Shown here piece after piece: positions 1 through 6,497 of a stretch of 19,530 bases of DNA (position 1 is the stretch's first letter; each line of letters starts with the position of its first letter). The notes under the pieces are model-generated. The model worked only from the letters and a program-made list of their open reading frames with translations, searched no databases and was not told where the DNA came from. The position numbers were made by a program, and so were the translations under genes. This DNA comes from an uncultured Oscillospiraceae bacterium (lineage in GTDB: Bacteria > Bacillota > Clostridia > Oscillospirales > Oscillospiraceae): positions 1 through 19,530 of the forward strand of contig CAKUAS010000030.1 in assembly GCA_934636655.1 (NCBI GenBank), read 5' to 3'.

Positions 1-93
1 TCTTAATTTCCGTTCTGCTCAGGATTTGTGGGACTTTGAACTCTCTTCCTGTTGCACTTAGTTTGACAATTCGCTCGTCTGTAAGAATTAGAG

Positions 94-147
94 GGCAATA
101 CTCATTTGTGCTCTGCGCACAAATAGACGTGCTTTTGTTGTATTGCC
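94..147. repeat. Nested inverted repeat upstream of hsp20
   Basis: GGCAATAC at 94-101 is the exact reverse complement of GTATTGCC at 140-147. Inside it, ATTTGTGC at 104-111 pairs perfectly with GCACAAAT at 117-124 around a 5-base loop. It lies upstream of the best promoter candidate for the heat-shock gene, so it could be a DNA-level operator, or an RNA structure if transcription starts further upstream (a TTGACA occurs at 63-68 but without a convincing -10). It is not a CIRCE element, and I see no CtsR box. Bases 1-93 hold no feature I can support. Confidence 0.5.
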
Positions 148-153
148 GGTTTA

Positions 154-181
154 TTGCTTTTGTAAACAAAAAGCATAGAAT
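154..181 (+). promoter_or_regulatory. Candidate hsp20 promoter with internal palindrome
   Basis: TTGCTT (154-159) and TAGAAT (176-181) are separated by 16 bases. The spacer holds most of an inverted repeat, TGCTTTT (155-161) against AAAAGCA (169-175), which could be an operator. The implied leader of roughly 110 bases also holds a GGAGC/GCTCC hairpin near 200-220. Confidence 0.45.
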
Positions 182-298
182 ATAAAGCGTAAAGAGAAAG
201 GAGCAAGAAAGAAGCTCCGATCCAAAGCTTGTGCTTTGATGCAGCTTGGGGCTGCGCGGCACAGCGTCAATGATGATTATAAATTGGAGGCATTTATT

Positions 299-727
299 AT
301 GGTACCCAGTATTTTTAGTGAAAATATGTTTGATGATCTTTTCGGCAGCGACTTCTTCGGCGAGCACAGCCCGCTGTACGGTAAGCACGGCAAGAACCTT
401 ATGAAGACCGATATCCGCGAAAAGGATGCAGGCTATGAGCTTGCGGTCGATCTTCCGGGCTTCAAGAAAGACGAGATCAGCGTTGAGATCAAGGACGGCT
501 ATCTGAACATAAGCGCTCAGAAGGGTCTTGATAAGGACGAAGAGGACAAGAAGGGCAGAGTTCTTCGTCAGGAGCGTTACGCAGGCGTATGCTCAAGAAG
601 CTTTTATGTAGGCGATGTAAAGCCTGAGGACGTAAAAGCAAAGTATGAGTCGGGCGTTCTGACCATCACGCTTCCTAAGGAGGAGCCGAAAAAGCTCGAA
701 AGCAAGAGCTCTGTTACCATCGAGTAA
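299..727 (+). CDS. Hsp20/alpha-crystallin small heat-shock protein
   Basis: A 142-residue ATP-independent holdase chaperone that binds unfolding proteins in the cytoplasm. The alpha-crystallin domain spans about residues 36-128, with VDLPGFKKDEI near 50-60 and the family-typical GVLTITLPK near 119-127, followed by a short charged tail. The N-terminal arm is Phe/Met-rich (SIFSENMFDDLF), as usual for oligomerising small heat-shock proteins. I chose the ATG at 299 because GGAGG at 286-290 lies 8 bases upstream; the in-frame ATG at 236 would add 21 residues unlike the family and has no good ribosome binding site. The gene is monocistronic and ends at a strong terminator shared with convergent pckA. 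The family assignment is secure; the regulator is not identified. Confidence 0.93.
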   Translation: MVPSIFSENMFDDLFGSDFFGEHSPLYGKHGKNLMKTDIREKDAGYELAVDLPGFKKDEISVEIKDGYLNISAQKGLDKDEEDKKGRVLRQERYAGVCSRSFYVGDVKPEDVKAKYESGVLTITLPKEEPKKLESKSSVTIE

Positions 728-738
728 TTAAAAGCACA

Positions 739-775
739 GCCGCCCGGCTGCCATTTGGCAGCCGGGCGGCTTTTT
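739..775 (+). terminator. Shared Rho-independent terminator, hsp20/pckA
   Basis: A perfect 14-bp GC-rich stem (739-752 with 757-770), ATTT loop, then TTTTT. It sits between two convergent stop codons (727 and 794), so it probably serves both genes, though the T-run is better on the + strand. Confidence 0.95.
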
Positions 776-793
776 GCTGCTTTAAATTTTTAA

Positions 794-2395
794 TTAAAGC
801 TGGGGGCCTGCTGCGACGAGTGCCTTGCCGGCCTCGTTGCCTTCGTACTTTGCGAAGTTCTTTATGAAGCGGCCCGCCAGATCTTTGGCCTTGTTCTCCC
901 ACTCGCTGGGATCGGCGTAGGTGTCGCGAGGATCGAGGATGCCGGTGTCGACGCCCTCAAGGACGGTCGGGACTTCGAAGTTGAAGTAAGGAATGGTCTT
1001 GGTAGGAGCGTCGAGGATAGCGCCGCCGAGGATCGCGTCGATGATGCCGCGGGTATCCTTAATGGAGATACGCTTGCCGCTGCCGTTCCAGCCGGTGTTT
1101 ACGAGGTATGCCTTCGCGCCGCTCATTTCCATTTTCTTGACGAGCTCTTCGGCATATTTTGTCGGATGCAGCTCCAGGAACGCCTGACCGAAGCACGCCG
1201 AGAAGGTGGGGGTGGGCTCGGTTATGCCGCGCTCGGTGCCCGCAAGCTTTGCGGTGAAGCCGGACAGGAAGTAGTACTTGGTCTGCTCGGGAGTGAGTAC
1301 GGAGACGGGCGGCAGAACACCGAAAGCGTCGGCGGACAGGAAGATGACGTTCTTCGCAGCCGGAGCGGAGCTCACGGGACGTACGATGTTCTGAATGTGG
1401 TAGATGGGGTAGGAAACACGGGTGTTCTCTGTGACGGACTTATCGTTGAAATCTATCTTTCCGTCCGCGTCGACCGTTACGTTTTCAAGCAGAGCGTTGC
1501 GCTTTATCGCGTTATAGATGTCAGGTTCGGACTCCTTATCGAGATTTATGACTTTCGCGTAGCAGCCGCCTTCAAAGTTGAAAACGCCGTTATCGTCCCA
1601 GCCGTGCTCGTCGTCGCCGATGAGCAGACGCTTCGGGTCGGTGGAAAGGGTAGTCTTGCCGGTGCCGGAAAGACCGAAGAAAATCGCGGTGTTCTCGCCG
1701 TTGAGGTCGGTGTTTGCTGAGCAGTGCATGGAAGCGATGCCCTTGAGCGGCAGATAGTAGTTCATCATGCTGAACATGCCCTTCTTCATCTCGCCGCCGT
1801 ACCAGGTGTTGATGATGACCTGCTCGCGGCTGGTGATATTGAAGACGACTGCGGTCTCGGAGTTAAGACCCAGCTCCTTGTAGTTTTCGACCTTTGCCTT
1901 GGAGGCGTTGTAAACAACGAAGTCGGGCTCGAAGTTTTCAAGCTCTTCCTCGGTCGGACGGATGAACATATTCGTAACGAAGTGGGCCTGCCATGCGACC
2001 TCCATGATGAAGCGGATGGCCATGCGGGTGTCCTTATTTGCGCCGCAGAAAGCGTCAACAACATAGAGCTTCTTGCCGCAGAGCTCATTCACGGCGATCT
2101 CCTTGACGGCCTTCCATGCTTCCGGAGATGCAGGGTGGTTGTCGTTTTTATATTCGTCGCTCGTCCACCACACGGTGTCCTTGCTGTTTTCGTCAACGAC
2201 GATGAACTTATCCTTGGGGGAACGTCCGGTGTAGATACCGGTCATGACGTTCACTGCGTCAAGCTCGGTGAGCACGCCCTTGTCGAAGCCCTCGAGGCCG
2301 GGCTGCATTTCATCTTCAAAAAGCTTCTCATAAGAGGGGTTGCGGATAATCTCGGTGGCGCCTGTAATGCCGTATCTGCTCAGATCAATAGTCAT
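794..2395 (-). CDS. pckA: Phosphoenolpyruvate carboxykinase (ATP)
   Basis: PEP carboxykinase, EC 4.1.1.49, interconverts oxaloacetate + ATP with PEP + CO2 + ADP. In gut anaerobes it often runs toward oxaloacetate, fixing CO2 and making ATP on the way to succinate or other reduced products; the direction here is inference. At 533 residues it has the usual length of the ATP-dependent type. Visible signatures are the substrate-binding TGRSPKDK near 56-63, NTWYGGEMKKGMF near 196-208, the kinase-1 P-loop GLSGTGKTTLS at 241-251 and the kinase-2/metal motif LIGDDEHGW at 258-266. The start has a GTGAGG ribosome binding site 8-9 bases upstream. It is transcribed alone from a consensus-like promoter (2465-2493) and ends at the terminator shared with hsp20. 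The long open frames antisense to it are shadows of its codon bias. Confidence 0.98.
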   Translation of the reverse strand: MTIDLSRYGITGATEIIRNPSYEKLFEDEMQPGLEGFDKGVLTELDAVNVMTGIYTGRSPKDKFIVVDENSKDTVWWTSDEYKNDNHPASPEAWKAVKEIAVNELCGKKLYVVDAFCGANKDTRMAIRFIMEVAWQAHFVTNMFIRPTEEELENFEPDFVVYNASKAKVENYKELGLNSETAVVFNITSREQVIINTWYGGEMKKGMFSMMNYYLPLKGIASMHCSANTDLNGENTAIFFGLSGTGKTTLSTDPKRLLIGDDEHGWDDNGVFNFEGGCYAKVINLDKESEPDIYNAIKRNALLENVTVDADGKIDFNDKSVTENTRVSYPIYHIQNIVRPVSSAPAAKNVIFLSADAFGVLPPVSVLTPEQTKYYFLSGFTAKLAGTERGITEPTPTFSACFGQAFLELHPTKYAEELVKKMEMSGAKAYLVNTGWNGSGKRISIKDTRGIIDAILGGAILDAPTKTIPYFNFEVPTVLEGVDTGILDPRDTYADPSEWENKAKDLAGRFIKNFAKYEGNEAGKALVAAGPQL

Positions 2396-2464
2396 TTCAA
2401 TAACCTCACTTATAAAAATTTACTGCGAAACACACAATGGATCTCGCGTATTGTTATGGTTATC

Positions 2465-2493
2465 ATTATATATTTGCGTATCTTAAAGGTCAA
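2465..2493 (-). promoter_or_regulatory. pckA promoter
   Basis: On the minus strand, TTGACC (2488-2493) and TATAAT (2465-2470) are separated by exactly 17 bases. The predicted leader is about 60 bases. Confidence 0.85.
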
Positions 2494-2547
2494 CAATTAT
2501 ATTAACACAAAAACACAAAATGATGCGCGTAAGCTTTCCGCATACCC

Positions 2548-2584
2548 AAAAAAGCAGAGCCGTTTTTCGCCAGCTCTGCTTTTT
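2548..2584 (-). terminator. Terminator after the kinase-glycosyltransferase frame
   Basis: AAAAGCAGAGC and GCTCTGCTTTT form an 11-bp stem with a 12-base loop. Read on the minus strand it ends in a T-run, 13 bases past the stop at 2597, and insulates the pckA promoter. Confidence 0.9.
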
Positions 2585-2596
2585 GCATATGTTTAT

Positions 2597-4159
2597 TTAC
2601 GCACTGATCTTTTGCGCTTTTTTCATGTCCTGCGGCAGCTCGCCTTCGAGCGTGCGTGTGTGGACTATCGGCTGCCAGCCGGGGTTTTTGAAAATCGCCG
2701 CTATGCAGATAGGAACGAAGGTCAGCATGAACAGGGGGAAAGTGAAGGAATAAAGAACCTTTTTCGCCGCCGAACAGCGGATATTTTTCCACTCGGTGAG
2801 AGTTGTGATGGTACCGACAGCAAACAGCGTAAAGTACAGCCCCACAAAGGTCTGCCAGACCGCAGTGCCGAGGGCGGCCCAGTCGCCGCCGCCAACGAGG
2901 TTTGCTATCGCCGCGCCTATGTTCACGACGATGCTCAGCCCGGTGAGGATGGCTGCGGGCATGATGCTCATGGCCATGTCGTAGCAGGAGAAGCTGCCGT
3001 GCAGCATCCCGCGCAGAAGCTTTCCGCCGTAGCGCGCGAACACCTGCATATAGCCGCGCGACCAGCGCATGCGCTGCCGCCACGACTGCTTGAAGGTCAC
3101 CGGCTGCTCATCGTATGTCACGGCATCCGGGCAGTAGCCGATCTTAACTCCGCCGGTCACATTGTCGATGGTAAACTCGATGTCCTCCGTCAGCAGGAAG
3201 AAGCGCCAGCCGCCGCAGCGTTCGAGGATCTTACGGGTGAAGAGGAAGCCCGTACCCGACACCGCACAGCTGCTGCCGACTGCGGCTCGCGCGCCGTTAA
3301 GATAGCGCGACTCACGAAGGAACCACAGGCCGATGCCCGCGGAGATCCAGTTGTCGCCGTAATTTTTCGAGTTGCGGTAGCAGGTGACGATGTCGTGCCC
3401 CTGCTCGGCACAGCCGCACATGTCGAAAACTATGCGCTCGAGATCATCTCTAAGCTCGAAGCTTTCGGACTTCGTCGGGTATTCGCTCAGCTCAAGTTTT
3501 GAAAACTCCAGAAGGCGGGCGACCATGTGCTCCATTTCGCTTTCCTTGGTATATATCGTGCCGAGGTATTTCTTTTGCGCCTCGGGAGTATCGGCAACAC
3601 CCTCGAGCAGAGCCTCGGTGTAAGCGCGGATGGAGGTCAGGGGGCTTTTCAGATCGTGGCTCATGCCGGCGATGAGTTCCTTGCTGCTCTGCTGGCGGCG
3701 CTGCTCGGCCTCGAGCGAGGCCTTCAGCTTGGCTGCCATCATATCGACTGCGTCGCAGACTGCTTTGAATTCGTCGGGCTCGGAGTAGCATATGGGGTGA
3801 TCAAGATCGCCCGACCGGATGCGCTCGACGCCCTCGACAAGGATATCCAAAGGCTTTGATATGTGCGAAAACAGTTCGCGGGTGAGGTAGACGTTCGTAA
3901 ATAATATAGTAAGTATCAGCGCCATGCCGACAGCGCCGACATATATCCAGACGAAGGTCTCAAAGCTTTGCAGCGGTCCCTCGTACTGCTCGAGCATCAG
4001 ATGCATCTCACGCAGATTAAGGCCGATCTTCGGCAGATAGTTCGTTTCGAGGATATATATCGCAATGCCGCCGCCCAAGAGCAGAAGCATCGCCGCCGTG
4101 AGCATCGGGATAAGGAACATGTGCAGATTAGATTTTCTGAGTCGTTTCCTGACTGTCAT
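2597..4159 (-). CDS. Chimeric frame: histidine kinase N-half joined to glycosyltransferase family 2 C-half
   Basis: A single 520-codon frame holds parts of two unrelated proteins. Residues 1-253 are the front of a sensor histidine kinase: a membrane segment (about 14-37), a short external loop, a second membrane segment (about 70-92), HAMP (about 93-145), and a HisKA domain with phospho-acceptor H168 in AGMSHDLKSPLTS. The ATPase domain (N, G1, G2 boxes) is absent. From about residue 254 the frame is the back of a processive-type GT2 protein: YRNSKNYGDNWISAG (261-275), the catalytic TEDIEF (324-329), QRMRW (362-366) and several C-terminal membrane segments. The GT half lacks its nucleotide-sugar-binding front with the DxD motif. 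Neither half should be catalytically complete. No response regulator gene adjoins it. It is either a real deletion fusion or an assembly misjoin; the frame is open with an ATG and a weak AAGGCG ribosome binding site. Confidence 0.85.
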   Translation of the reverse strand: MTVRKRLRKSNLHMFLIPMLTAAMLLLLGGGIAIYILETNYLPKIGLNLREMHLMLEQYEGPLQSFETFVWIYVGAVGMALILTILFTNVYLTRELFSHISKPLDILVEGVERIRSGDLDHPICYSEPDEFKAVCDAVDMMAAKLKASLEAEQRRQQSSKELIAGMSHDLKSPLTSIRAYTEALLEGVADTPEAQKKYLGTIYTKESEMEHMVARLLEFSKLELSEYPTKSESFELRDDLERIVFDMCGCAEQGHDIVTCYRNSKNYGDNWISAGIGLWFLRESRYLNGARAAVGSSCAVSGTGFLFTRKILERCGGWRFFLLTEDIEFTIDNVTGGVKIGYCPDAVTYDEQPVTFKQSWRQRMRWSRGYMQVFARYGGKLLRGMLHGSFSCYDMAMSIMPAAILTGLSIVVNIGAAIANLVGGGDWAALGTAVWQTFVGLYFTLFAVGTITTLTEWKNIRCSAAKKVLYSFTFPLFMLTFVPICIAAIFKNPGWQPIVHTRTLEGELPQDMKKAQKISA

Positions 4160-4189
4160 AATATCACGCCTTATGTTAATAGCGTGTTC

Positions 4190-4198
4190 ATTATATCA
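4190..4198 (-). promoter_or_regulatory. Extended -10 promoter for the chimeric frame
   Basis: On the minus strand TGATATAAT forms an extended -10 about 30 bases before the ATG at 4159. There is no good -35. Confidence 0.5.
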
Positions 4199-4367
4199 GC
4201 ATAATCTGCCGTTTACTTAAACAAAATTTAAAACATGTCGGAAAATTTTAAAGCTTTGTTTTATTTTGCGTTATACCTGCTTAAAAACCTCCGGGTAGAC
4301 TAATAGCCGTGGACAGGAAAGAAGCCCACAAACGAATTTGATAATAATATTTCAGGAGGTAAATAAA

Positions 4368-4655
4368 ATGAAAAACACCATGACTAACGTTGATATAATC
4401 ACCAAGATCCTTGAGGCGCTTCACCACAGCGAGGAGACCCTTCGCCGTCACGCGGCAGAGGCAGCAGCGGCCGAGATAGGTTACGCATACGGCGCGAGCG
4501 GCGCAAGCGTAAAGCTCTTCTCCGACTGCACCGGCAATTACGCCGAAGTAACTCTCCCCGGCAGCTACGACTGCGCCTGCGATATGAAGCTGTGCTGCAT
4601 CGTCGATACCGACACAATGGAGGTTCGCGGCGTGTGCCCCGTCGAGAGCTTCTGA
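4368..4655 (+). CDS. Small cysteine-rich protein of unknown function
   Basis: A 95-residue protein I do not recognise. ATG 4368 has a perfect AGGAGG (4354-4359) 8 bases upstream, better than the in-frame ATG at 4338. The N-terminal 40 residues are predicted helical and Ala-rich, ending in AEAAAAEIGYAYG. The C-terminal half has six cysteines (54, 69, 71, 76, 77, 90) in a beta-like context (YDCACDMKLCCIVD), which could bind metal or form disulfides; that is inference. No signal peptide or membrane segment is visible, so it is probably cytoplasmic. It stands alone, with a terminator 25 bases downstream. The 200-base gap to the divergent gene holds no clear promoter beyond a weak TTAAAG-17-TTATAC near 4248-4276. 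Confidence 0.85.
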   Translation: MKNTMTNVDIITKILEALHHSEETLRRHAAEAAAAEIGYAYGASGASVKLFSDCTGNYAEVTLPGSYDCACDMKLCCIVDTDTMEVRGVCPVESF

Positions 4656-4679
4656 GAATTTTGAGAAAACAAAGCAAAA

Positions 4680-4710
4680 CCGCGGCCGCATATTGCGCCG
4701 CGGCTTTTTT
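4680..4710 (+). terminator. Terminator of the 95-residue gene
   Basis: CCGCGGC (4680-4686) pairs with GCCGCGG (4697-4703), followed by C and six T. Confidence 0.88.
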
Positions 4711-4829
4711 GTAGAAAAAAGAGCGGGAATAAGCTGATTCTTCCGTTTAAACTTGCGCTTTGAACATAGCACGAGTGTTTTCCCATGCGAGAGGCAACGA
4801 AGGCGGGAAAGCTATTGCGCATTGACCTC

Positions 4830-4874
4830 TTGCAATCTCCGAATAATTCTGATAGAATTATTGTAGAATAATTC
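4830..4874 (+). promoter_or_regulatory. Toxin-antitoxin promoter with palindromic operator
   Basis: TTGCAA (4830-4835) and TAGAAT (4853-4858) are 17 bases apart, with a TGA that makes an extended -10. AATAATTCT (4842-4850) and AGAATTATT (4854-4862) form a perfect 9-bp inverted repeat covering the -10, and a further AGAATAATTC half-site lies at 4865-4874. This fits autorepression by the antitoxin or its complex, the known mode for Phd/YefM modules. Confidence 0.8.
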
Positions 4875-4889
4875 AGGAGGTGTTGACCC

Positions 4890-5156
4890 GTGATTATTAA
4901 ATCTTCGACCGCGCTTCGCAATGACTACGGCATGATCTCCGATCTGGCGCATGATGAAGCAGAACCTATCTATATCACCAAGAATGGCGAGGGCGACCTT
5001 GTTGTTATGAGCATCGAAGCCTTTGAACAGCGTGAAGAAGCCTTGAAGCTGCGCGCAAAGCTGGAGGTTGCAGAAGCAGCCCGGCTTTCCGGCGCACCGA
5101 CTTATACGCTGGAGGAATCCAGAAAACGGCTGGAGGCGATCTATCAGCGTGGCTAA
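4890..5156 (+). CDS. Type II antitoxin, Phd/YefM family
   Basis: An 88-residue protein that should neutralise the toxin encoded just downstream and repress the operon. It starts at GTG 4890, with AGGAGGT 8 bases upstream; the first residues MIIKSSTALRNDYG are the family's DNA-binding fold. ISDLAHDEAEPIYITKNGEGDLVVMSIEAF-like order (helix, strand, strand, helix) is typical of Phd/YefM, and the charged C-terminal helix (about 45-88) is the expected toxin-wrapping segment. It overlaps the toxin frame by 8 bases, so translation is probably coupled. The operator palindromes directly upstream support autoregulation. Whether the partner is RelE- or ParE-like cannot be told from this protein alone. 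Confidence 0.92.
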   Translation: MIIKSSTALRNDYGMISDLAHDEAEPIYITKNGEGDLVVMSIEAFEQREEALKLRAKLEVAEAARLSGAPTYTLEESRKRLEAIYQRG

Positions 5157-5484
5157 TCTTGTGATTCTGGAACCCGCCCAGCGGGAGCTTGAAGAAATCG
5201 CACAGCTCCACATGAACCTTGTGGGGCCAAACTCGGCAAGGAATATCACCGATCTGATTTTGGATACATTTTCCCGTTTGGAATTGTTTCCGCTGTCTGG
5301 TCATATCCCGCAGGACAAGGAGCTGCGAAACGGCGGATACCGCTATGTGATCGCAGGAAAGTATATCTGCGTGTATCGGCTGATCGCTGAGACGGTCTAT
5401 GTCTATCATATCGCCCACGGCGCAGGCAATTATCCCACGCTGTTCAAGAGACTTCTGAAAGAAGAAAAGAAATCTACATTGTGA
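5149..5484 (+). CDS. Type II toxin, ParE/RelE superfamily
   Basis: A 111-residue toxin of the ParE/RelE fold. Members either cleave mRNA at the ribosome (RelE) or inhibit gyrase (ParE). The N-terminal pair of helices (ANLVILEPAQRELEEIAQL) and the later strands RYVIAGKYICVYRLIAE and VYVYHIAHG are typical. I chose GTG 5149, which overlaps the antitoxin stop and has GGAGG at 5132-5136; the in-frame ATG at 5068 lies inside the antitoxin and adds 27 residues unlike the family. The ending HGAGNYPTLFKRLL resembles the usual HxxxDY(x)xLF pattern, but with Gly-Asn in place of the more common Arg-Asp. That could change activity or may be a family variant. A terminator follows within a few bases. Confidence 0.9.
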   Translation: MANLVILEPAQRELEEIAQLHMNLVGPNSARNITDLILDTFSRLELFPLSGHIPQDKELRNGGYRYVIAGKYICVYRLIAETVYVYHIAHGAGNYPTLFKRLLKEEKKSTL

Positions 5485-5485
5485 G

Positions 5486-5516
5486 AAACGTCTTTCCAAA
5501 CCGGAAGGGCGTTTTT
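5486..5516 (+). terminator. Terminator of the toxin-antitoxin operon
   Basis: AAACGTCTTTCC pairs with GGAAGGGCGTTT (12 bp including wobbles), followed by a T-run. Confidence 0.85.
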
Positions 5517-5593
5517 CTTTTCCACGGAGGTGTATGTGATGAAAACCTAATCAGTTTTTCTATGTGTAGTATTTCTGTGAAGGGGGATGCATT

Positions 5594-5720
5594 ATGCCTT
5601 GTGAAAAACAAGTTCAGATAAAAGCTGAGCTTTGTTTCATGATTGACGAGGCGGAAGAGTGTTTCGATATTGGTGAGAAAAAGCTTTAAAGAATTTTTGG
5701 AAGATATCACTGCATTGTAG
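5594..5720 (+). pseudogene. Small frameshifted ORF after the toxin-antitoxin pair
   Basis: An ATG at 5594 behind GGGGG opens a 31-residue frame (MPCEKQVQIKAELCFMIDEA... to a TAA at 5687). One base later the sequence continues in another frame as FKEFLEDITAL to a TAG at 5718, which reads as a natural extension. I interpret this as a small, possibly once functional ORF with a +1 shift at about 5684. I do not recognise it. It could also be a genuine 31-residue peptide. Confidence 0.35.
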
Positions 5721-5850
5721 CTCTATTCCGTGAGTAACGCACAAAAAGGGTGATCAGTCATATTTGAACTTCGTGCAGGGCAGAGATTATGTGAACATCT
5801 TTAACTAAGTGTAGAAAACGAGCCTTGGACATGATATTATATTCAGTATA

Positions 5851-5978
5851 CCTAAGATCACACCGTATGCATGGCTAAGAGTGGCATGAACTCTAAACCC
5901 TTGGGGTCAAGGATATACCAACTTATGCTACGATATGCCACGGCAACAAGAAATGCCGATTGCAAAAAAGTCTCGTGA
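5851..5978 (+). pseudogene. Decayed C-terminal fragment of a tyrosine recombinase
   Basis: Two frames give recognisable pieces of a Tn916-type integrase. PKITPY (5851-5868) matches the run-up to the RHTYC box. Immediately after, in a different frame, MAKSGMNSKPL (5871-5903) matches the segment that normally follows that box, then LRYATAT at a position comparable to the active-site tyrosine region. The RHxxC box itself appears deleted and the frames are broken, so this is a relic. The match is from memory of the family consensus and needs a search. Together with the toxin-antitoxin pair it suggests an old mobile-element insertion between 4710 and 6010. Bases 5721-5850 hold nothing I can identify. 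Confidence 0.5.
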
Positions 5979-6017
5979 TATCAAGGAAATCAAGCGAAAT
6001 CAAGGAGTTTCAGATAG

Positions 6018-6479
6018 ATGACCAAAATACTTTTCATCTGCCACGGCAACATATGCCGCAGCCCGATGGCGGAATATTTCATGAAGGAGCTCGTGCGGAG
6101 CGAGGGACTTGAGGACAGCTTCGAGATCGCCTCGGCGGCGACGAGCCGTGAGGAGATAGGGAACGACGTGTACCCTCCCGCACGAAGGAAGCTTGCCGAG
6201 CACGGTGTGCCATGTCCAAAGCGCGCGGCGCGTCAGCTTGCAAGGGCAGACTTCGACGAGTATGATCTCATCATCGGCATGGACAGCAAAAATCTATACA
6301 ACATGCGCCGTATATGCGGCGACGGCGACAGCTCGAAGATACATCTGCTCATGGATTTCACCGACCGCCGCGGCGACGTTGCCGACCCGTGGTATACCCG
6401 CGATTTCGAGGCGACCTGGCGCGACGTTGCCGACGGCTGCAAAGCCCTGCTGGAAAAATTGAAAACCGAGGCTCACTGA
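6018..6479 (+). CDS. Low-molecular-weight protein tyrosine phosphatase
   Basis: A 153-residue cytoplasmic phosphatase, EC 3.1.3.48. The signature CHGNICRS lies at 8-15, with nucleophile Cys8 and phosphate-binding Arg14, directly after the first strand (KILFI). The general acid is in ADPWYTRDFEATW, with Asp123. The length is normal. AAGGAG at 6002-6007 supports the ATG at 6018. In Firmicutes these enzymes often dephosphorylate tyrosine kinases or arginine phosphates; no kinase gene is nearby, so the partner is unknown. The terminator overlaps the stop codon and is shared with the convergent membrane gene. Confidence 0.96.
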   Translation: MTKILFICHGNICRSPMAEYFMKELVRSEGLEDSFEIASAATSREEIGNDVYPPARRKLAEHGVPCPKRAARQLARADFDEYDLIIGMDSKNLYNMRRICGDGDSSKIHLLMDFTDRRGDVADPWYTRDFEATWRDVADGCKALLEKLKTEAH

Positions 6480-6491
6480 GCCTCGGTTTTT
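6462..6491 (+). terminator. Terminator overlapping the phosphatase stop codon
   Basis: AAAACCGAGGCTC and GAGCCTCGGTTTT form a perfect 13-bp stem with a 3-base loop. The stop TGA (6477-6479) sits in the loop and 3' arm. It lies between convergent genes and is probably bidirectional. Confidence 0.92.
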
Positions 6492-6497
6492 CTGCGT

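Noticed and set aside
1724..3502. A 592-codon open frame on the + strand
   Set aside because: It is antisense to pckA and the chimeric gene and crosses their intergenic promoter and terminator; it arises from the codon bias of the real genes and has no family features.
5871..5958. Possible tRNA in a series of small hairpins (GAGT/ACTC, CCTTG/CAAGG)
   Set aside because: There is no acceptor stem and no TTCRA T-loop; the coding traces fit a decayed recombinase.
5932..6021. A 28-codon ORF (MPRQQEMPIAKKSRD...) overlapping the phosphatase start
   Set aside because: It has no ribosome binding site and lies in the recombinase relic; its stop overlapping the ATG is probably accidental.
5936..6058. 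The 13-mer TGCCACGGCAACA occurs at 5936 and again at 6039 in the phosphatase active-site codons
   Set aside because: Flanking bases do not align beyond the 13-mer and a nearby ATGCCG, and the first copy is better explained as part of the integrase relic; chance similarity is likely.
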